21,951 bases of DNA from a virus: positions 1 through 21,951 of IMG/VR virus record IMGVR_UViG_3300006754_000219. One strand, 5' to 3'. Both the position numbers and the translations under genes were made by a program. The first letter of the stretch is position 1. Each line of letters starts with the position of its first letter. Shown piece after piece: positions 18,904 to 21,951 of the stretch. Under the pieces are notes generated by a model, which saw only the letters and a list, made by a program, of their open reading frames with translations, searched no databases and was not told the DNA's origin.

Positions 18904-19255
18904 ACAGTTGAAAGATGATTTAAAGAAAAGGAAGAGAGCCTTTTGGGATTGGCACAACGCTAACCCACAAGTCTATGATAAGTTTGAGGAGTACACTTTA
19001 GAGGCTATCGCTACAGGTAGAAAGCATTACTCTCATTGGGCGATAATTAATCGCATAAGGTGGAATAGAGAGATAGAGACTAACGGAGGTGAGTTCAAGA
19101 TAAGTAATGACTACATATGCTTCTATGCTCGCACATTTATCGCTTATAACCCTGAACACAAAGACTTCTTTAAACTAAAACCTTTGAAGGAAGAGAAGCT
19201 AATAAAAGAGTTAGAGTCCTCCCTGGAGGATAGGCACGTTAGCTTTCTTCCTTAG
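18890..19255 (+). CDS. Conserved phage protein (121 aa)
   Basis: FWDWHNANPQVYDKFEEYTL, then IATGRKHYSHWAIINRIRWN, FKISNDYICFYARTFIAYNP and FF.LK: this order is shared by a phage family of unknown role often found near nuclease and resolvase genes. The start at 18890 follows GAGGAG by 8 bases; ATG 18893 and 18884 are alternatives. It overlaps the previous gene by 14 bases. Its 3' end overlaps the convergent polyvalent protein gene by 45 bases, within which TCCTCC-CT-GGAGGA (19217-19230) forms a tight hairpin. Confidence 0.78.
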   Translation: MMLVEQLKDDLKKRKRAFWDWHNANPQVYDKFEEYTLEAIATGRKHYSHWAIINRIRWNREIETNGGEFKISNDYICFYARTFIAYNPEHKDFFKLKPLKEEKLIKELESSLEDRHVSFLP

Positions 19256-21951
19256 TTCAGGTATAAACGCTAAACGCTTATCTCTTTCTGCTTCTAAGTC
19301 TTGAATCATTTCTGCTTTAACCATAACCGATATATCAGTCCTACGCATCAATCTATCTCTTTTCTTCCTCCAATTATCCAAGTATCTTTCCAATGCCCTT
19401 ACTCTGCCTTTGACATTCATTAAGCCTTTTACATCAGACTTATACGCTCTGAGTTCATCAAACCTTTTTTCTTGTTTAAAACTATTTATAGTCGCAACGG
19501 CTCTATCTACTTCACCTCTAAGTTCATAGAACTGTTGTTGCAACCCTCCCATTTTTTTATTATCCACGACCAGTCTTTTAATTAATGGGTATTGAGCAAA
19601 GTTAGTTGGGTTACTAAAAATATTATTTGGTATGTATGGAGAACCTGTTGCAGTTCTAGTTAGTGAATCCACAATATCCAACACATAACCTCCGAGTGTT
19701 CCTGTATATCCATTGATAACGTGCTCAATCTTAGTTGGTGAGATATTAAAGGCTTCACCGATAACTCTAAATAACTCATTAGTTTGTGGAGATGCTTGAA
19801 GACCTGGCTCTCTCCTCAGCTTATAGTAAGGAACAATTTCTGTGCCTGTAAAGGAATTTCTATTTACTAGAACTTCATAAAGAGGTTTAAACGCTTGAAA
19901 GTCAGCAGGAGAAGGTAAAGATGCAGAAGTTCCTAATTGCCTCCTTATAGACTCTAAAGGGTCTTTCTCTACTGATTCCTTTAGTCCTAAGACTTTCTCT
20001 CCTAAAGTGAGGTCTATGAACCTCTCAGGTAGTGCCTTAAACATCATTCCAATCTCAAAAGGAATAGGAACTTTTAATGTGTAATCAAATGGAGTTGGTA
20101 TCAACCAATTGTCATCTCTTATTTCTCTCTTAGCTTCCTTGTATTCTTCTGTATCACTAACTAATAGATAGTAAATAAGAGTGGAAGCCATAATAGTTCC
20201 ACCTCTCAATGCAGTTCTTCGCATTATTCTGTTCTTGAGCTCGTCTACAGTTTCACCTTCTTGTAGTTTATCTTGTGCTGAATACGTTCCTCTAAATGAC
20301 CTGTATATAAGGTCAAGACCTTGTATTCTAGCGTTTAAAAAAGGTATTGCAGACGTAATAGTTCTAAACATTGGTGATAGTCCTCTACGACCAAAGTTTA
20401 TAACCTCTAAGGCTTGAAAAGCTGCTTCTGATTGTGCTGCTGCATCTGTGTAAACTTTACCTGTTCTTTCATCAATAGTGTTTTTCATGCGTTTATAAAC
20501 TGCATCAAACACACCTTTACGAGTAGCTCCATCAGATTTTGTTGTTAGTCCACCAAGACCATCCCAAACATAAAAGAAAGCTTTTTCTGCTGACATACCA
20601 TTGTTAGCCGTAAGACCTTGTTGTCTTCTTATTCGTGCCATATAGTCAACAACATCACCTTCGTCATTAGCGAAATCATATCCACCAATAACACCAAATC
20701 TTTCTAAGTCTGTCATGTCGCCAAACATATTTTTAATGGTATCTATCATTGGCACAAATCCATCACCACCTGTAAAAGGTGATGATAAATTAACACCTGA
20801 TGTTACAGTTGCAGATAGCGTATCTCTAAGTAAGTTTACTGCTATAAATCCAGGGTCACGAGTTACTGTATCTCTTAATAACGTAGCTGGCATAGCTAAA
20901 AGTTTAGTTATAAATCCAACTTCTGCTCCACCTAATGCTCTGATACTATGAAATAAATCAGGGTCTTCTAAGTTGTAATGTTTTTTAAATCCATTTTCAA
21001 AAACAAATATAGTTTTTGCACCTTGTTTATTTTTTAATTCTTGTGGAGTGATGTATTCTGCTTCACCCATAATTTCTAAACTTTTAATTAACTTTAATGT
21101 TCCGTCATTTTTCATAGAAGCAGTAAGGATAGACAAAGAGTTTCTTGCTATAGCTTCTAATGGAGAAACATTTATTTCTGCTTCAGAACCTTTAAGTTTT
21201 AAATTTAATGGGTTATTAGGTAAAGAACCACCACCTATTCTTGGTGCAGTTATACCCTCTTCTTCAACCATATCCCTATAAAAAGGATAGTAAGTTGATT
21301 CTTCTCTCCATTTTTGAGCTTGTGCTTCATTTAATAAGCCTTTGGCTTGTGCAAAGTCTACTAATTTATTGTTCCATTTTTGATAGTTGTTATATACCTC
21401 AACAACAACTTGATAGTTAGCTTCAATATTATTTATAAATTCTAAATCTTGTTGTGTAAAAGGGGATTCAACTTGTCTATTTTGTTTTTGAAATCCTTGA
21501 ACTCTTTTTAATTTGGCATACGTTCCAAATATTCCTTCTAAGTCTACTAATGGGTCAGAAAATAAAGGAGCAGTAATTTGTAATAAACCACCAGTGCCTG
21601 TATTACCATCAATGTATGGGTTATATACTGTATCTATTTCTAGTTCTTCAGTAGTTGTTAATGCAGCTTCTCCGTCAATAACATCTGTAGCAAAGCCTCT
21701 TGTAAGCATACCTTGAAATATACCTCTTGCTTTATCAGCCATTCTTAATGCAGCTATAGCAGCAGTATCAGCTATGTTATTTAAAAGTCTTACTTCTTCA
21801 AACTCTTCACTTCCTTGTGCTATTTTCTTTTCTACTTTATCTAACTTATCAATATAGTTTTGTCTTGTATCTTTAAAAAACTTTCTAATATTAGTTACAG
21901 GGTCAGAAGCATCACTAATTAATCTTTCATACCAAGGCTTTCTTGGAGCAA
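19211..21951 (-). CDS. Large polyvalent protein, C-terminal part (LPD38-like), 5' end beyond window
   Basis: 912 residues are visible, and the frame has no stop up to base 21951. The ATG at 21742 is only an internal methionine: the 69 codons before it continue PWYERLISDASDPVTN ... AAIAALR, typical of this family. The region from about residue 540 of the 843 after that methionine (FLNARIQGLDLIYRSFRGTY, then PFDYTLKVPIPFEIGMMFK, then GYTGTLGGYVLDIV) matches the LPD38-type domain of large phage proteins thought to be packaged in the virion and injected into the host. One hydrophobic stretch (IMASTLIYYLLV) is present. The end is rich in coiled coil. Late gene on the minus strand, as terS/terL. 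Family is likely; exact LPD number is from memory. Confidence 0.85.
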   Translation of the reverse strand, partial: APRKPWYERLISDASDPVTNIRKFFKDTRQNYIDKLDKVEKKIAQGSEEFEEVRLLNNIADTAAIAALRMADKARGIFQGMLTRGFATDVIDGEAALTTTEELEIDTVYNPYIDGNTGTGGLLQITAPLFSDPLVDLEGIFGTYAKLKRVQGFQKQNRQVESPFTQQDLEFINNIEANYQVVVEVYNNYQKWNNKLVDFAQAKGLLNEAQAQKWREESTYYPFYRDMVEEEGITAPRIGGGSLPNNPLNLKLKGSEAEINVSPLEAIARNSLSILTASMKNDGTLKLIKSLEIMGEAEYITPQELKNKQGAKTIFVFENGFKKHYNLEDPDLFHSIRALGGAEVGFITKLLAMPATLLRDTVTRDPGFIAVNLLRDTLSATVTSGVNLSSPFTGGDGFVPMIDTIKNMFGDMTDLERFGVIGGYDFANDEGDVVDYMARIRRQQGLTANNGMSAEKAFFYVWDGLGGLTTKSDGATRKGVFDAVYKRMKNTIDERTGKVYTDAAAQSEAAFQALEVINFGRRGLSPMFRTITSAIPFLNARIQGLDLIYRSFRGTYSAQDKLQEGETVDELKNRIMRRTALRGGTIMASTLIYYLLVSDTEEYKEAKREIRDDNWLIPTPFDYTLKVPIPFEIGMMFKALPERFIDLTLGEKVLGLKESVEKDPLESIRRQLGTSASLPSPADFQAFKPLYEVLVNRNSFTGTEIVPYYKLRREPGLQASPQTNELFRVIGEAFNISPTKIEHVINGYTGTLGGYVLDIVDSLTRTATGSPYIPNNIFSNPTNFAQYPLIKRLVVDNKKMGGLQQQFYELRGEVDRAVATINSFKQEKRFDELRAYKSDVKGLMNVKGRVRALERYLDNWRKKRDRLMRRTDISVMVKAEMIQDLEAERDKRLAFIPELRKKANVPILQGGL

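Overview
This window is the early region of a tailed double-stranded DNA phage (or prophage), flanked by late genes. Both terminase subunits, a T7-type primase-helicase, a phage recombination set (Cas4/RecB-like exonuclease, DUF1071 annealing protein, SSB-like protein, Ref-like HNH nuclease, RusA resolvase) and the end of a giant LPD-type polyvalent protein are present. The DNA is AT-rich, uses the standard stop codons, is tightly packed with many ATGA/TAATG overlaps, and mostly has GGAG(G) ribosome sites. The gene set resembles marine, Pelagibacter-type or uncultured marine phages; the host is an inference. No tRNA, CRISPR array, integrase or insertion sequence was seen.

Layout. 1-2445 (minus): terL and terS, separated by an unusual 432-base gap rich in repeats and G runs. 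2446-8357 (plus): an early operon that starts with about 330 bases of folded, non-coding sequence and carries eight genes, including a MoxR AAA+ ATPase / DUF3150-like / HExxH-VWA trio; it ends at a strong terminator. 8358-9028: a non-coding control region with three DnaA boxes, a small RNA gene with its own promoter and terminator, and AT-rich repeats. 9029-9644 (plus): two small genes, one ribbon-helix-helix. 9583-12192 (minus): a hypothetical gene, the primase-helicase and a probably leaderless small gene. 12275-19255 (plus): a long replication/recombination operon. 19211-21951 (minus): the 3' part of the polyvalent protein, whose frame is open through the right edge.

The main discovery is RNA-based. 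The 2.9-8.3 kb operon contains five complete hammerhead ribozymes (type III at 2852-2900, 5124-5183 and 7663-7722; type I at 3454-3513 and 3875-3937). There is one immediately before every translational block whose first gene has the ribosome site ATGGAGG; genes inside a block (3277, 6188, 8062, 8181) are start/stop coupled and have none. The transcript should therefore cut itself into five separate mRNAs, each with a structured 5' leader, and release a folded leader RNA of about 320 nt upstream of the first ribozyme. Just after the operon, a predicted small RNA of about 91 nt (8667-8757) has an 11-bp 5' hairpin, an exposed AACCTCCAT segment and a Rho-independent terminator. AACCTCCAT is the exact complement of ATGGAGGTT, the ribosome site of four of the five ribozyme-processed leaders (7 of 9 positions in the fifth). 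I read this as a self-cleaving operon plus a trans-acting anti-Shine-Dalgarno RNA. The sequence elements are visible directly; the regulatory circuit is inference.
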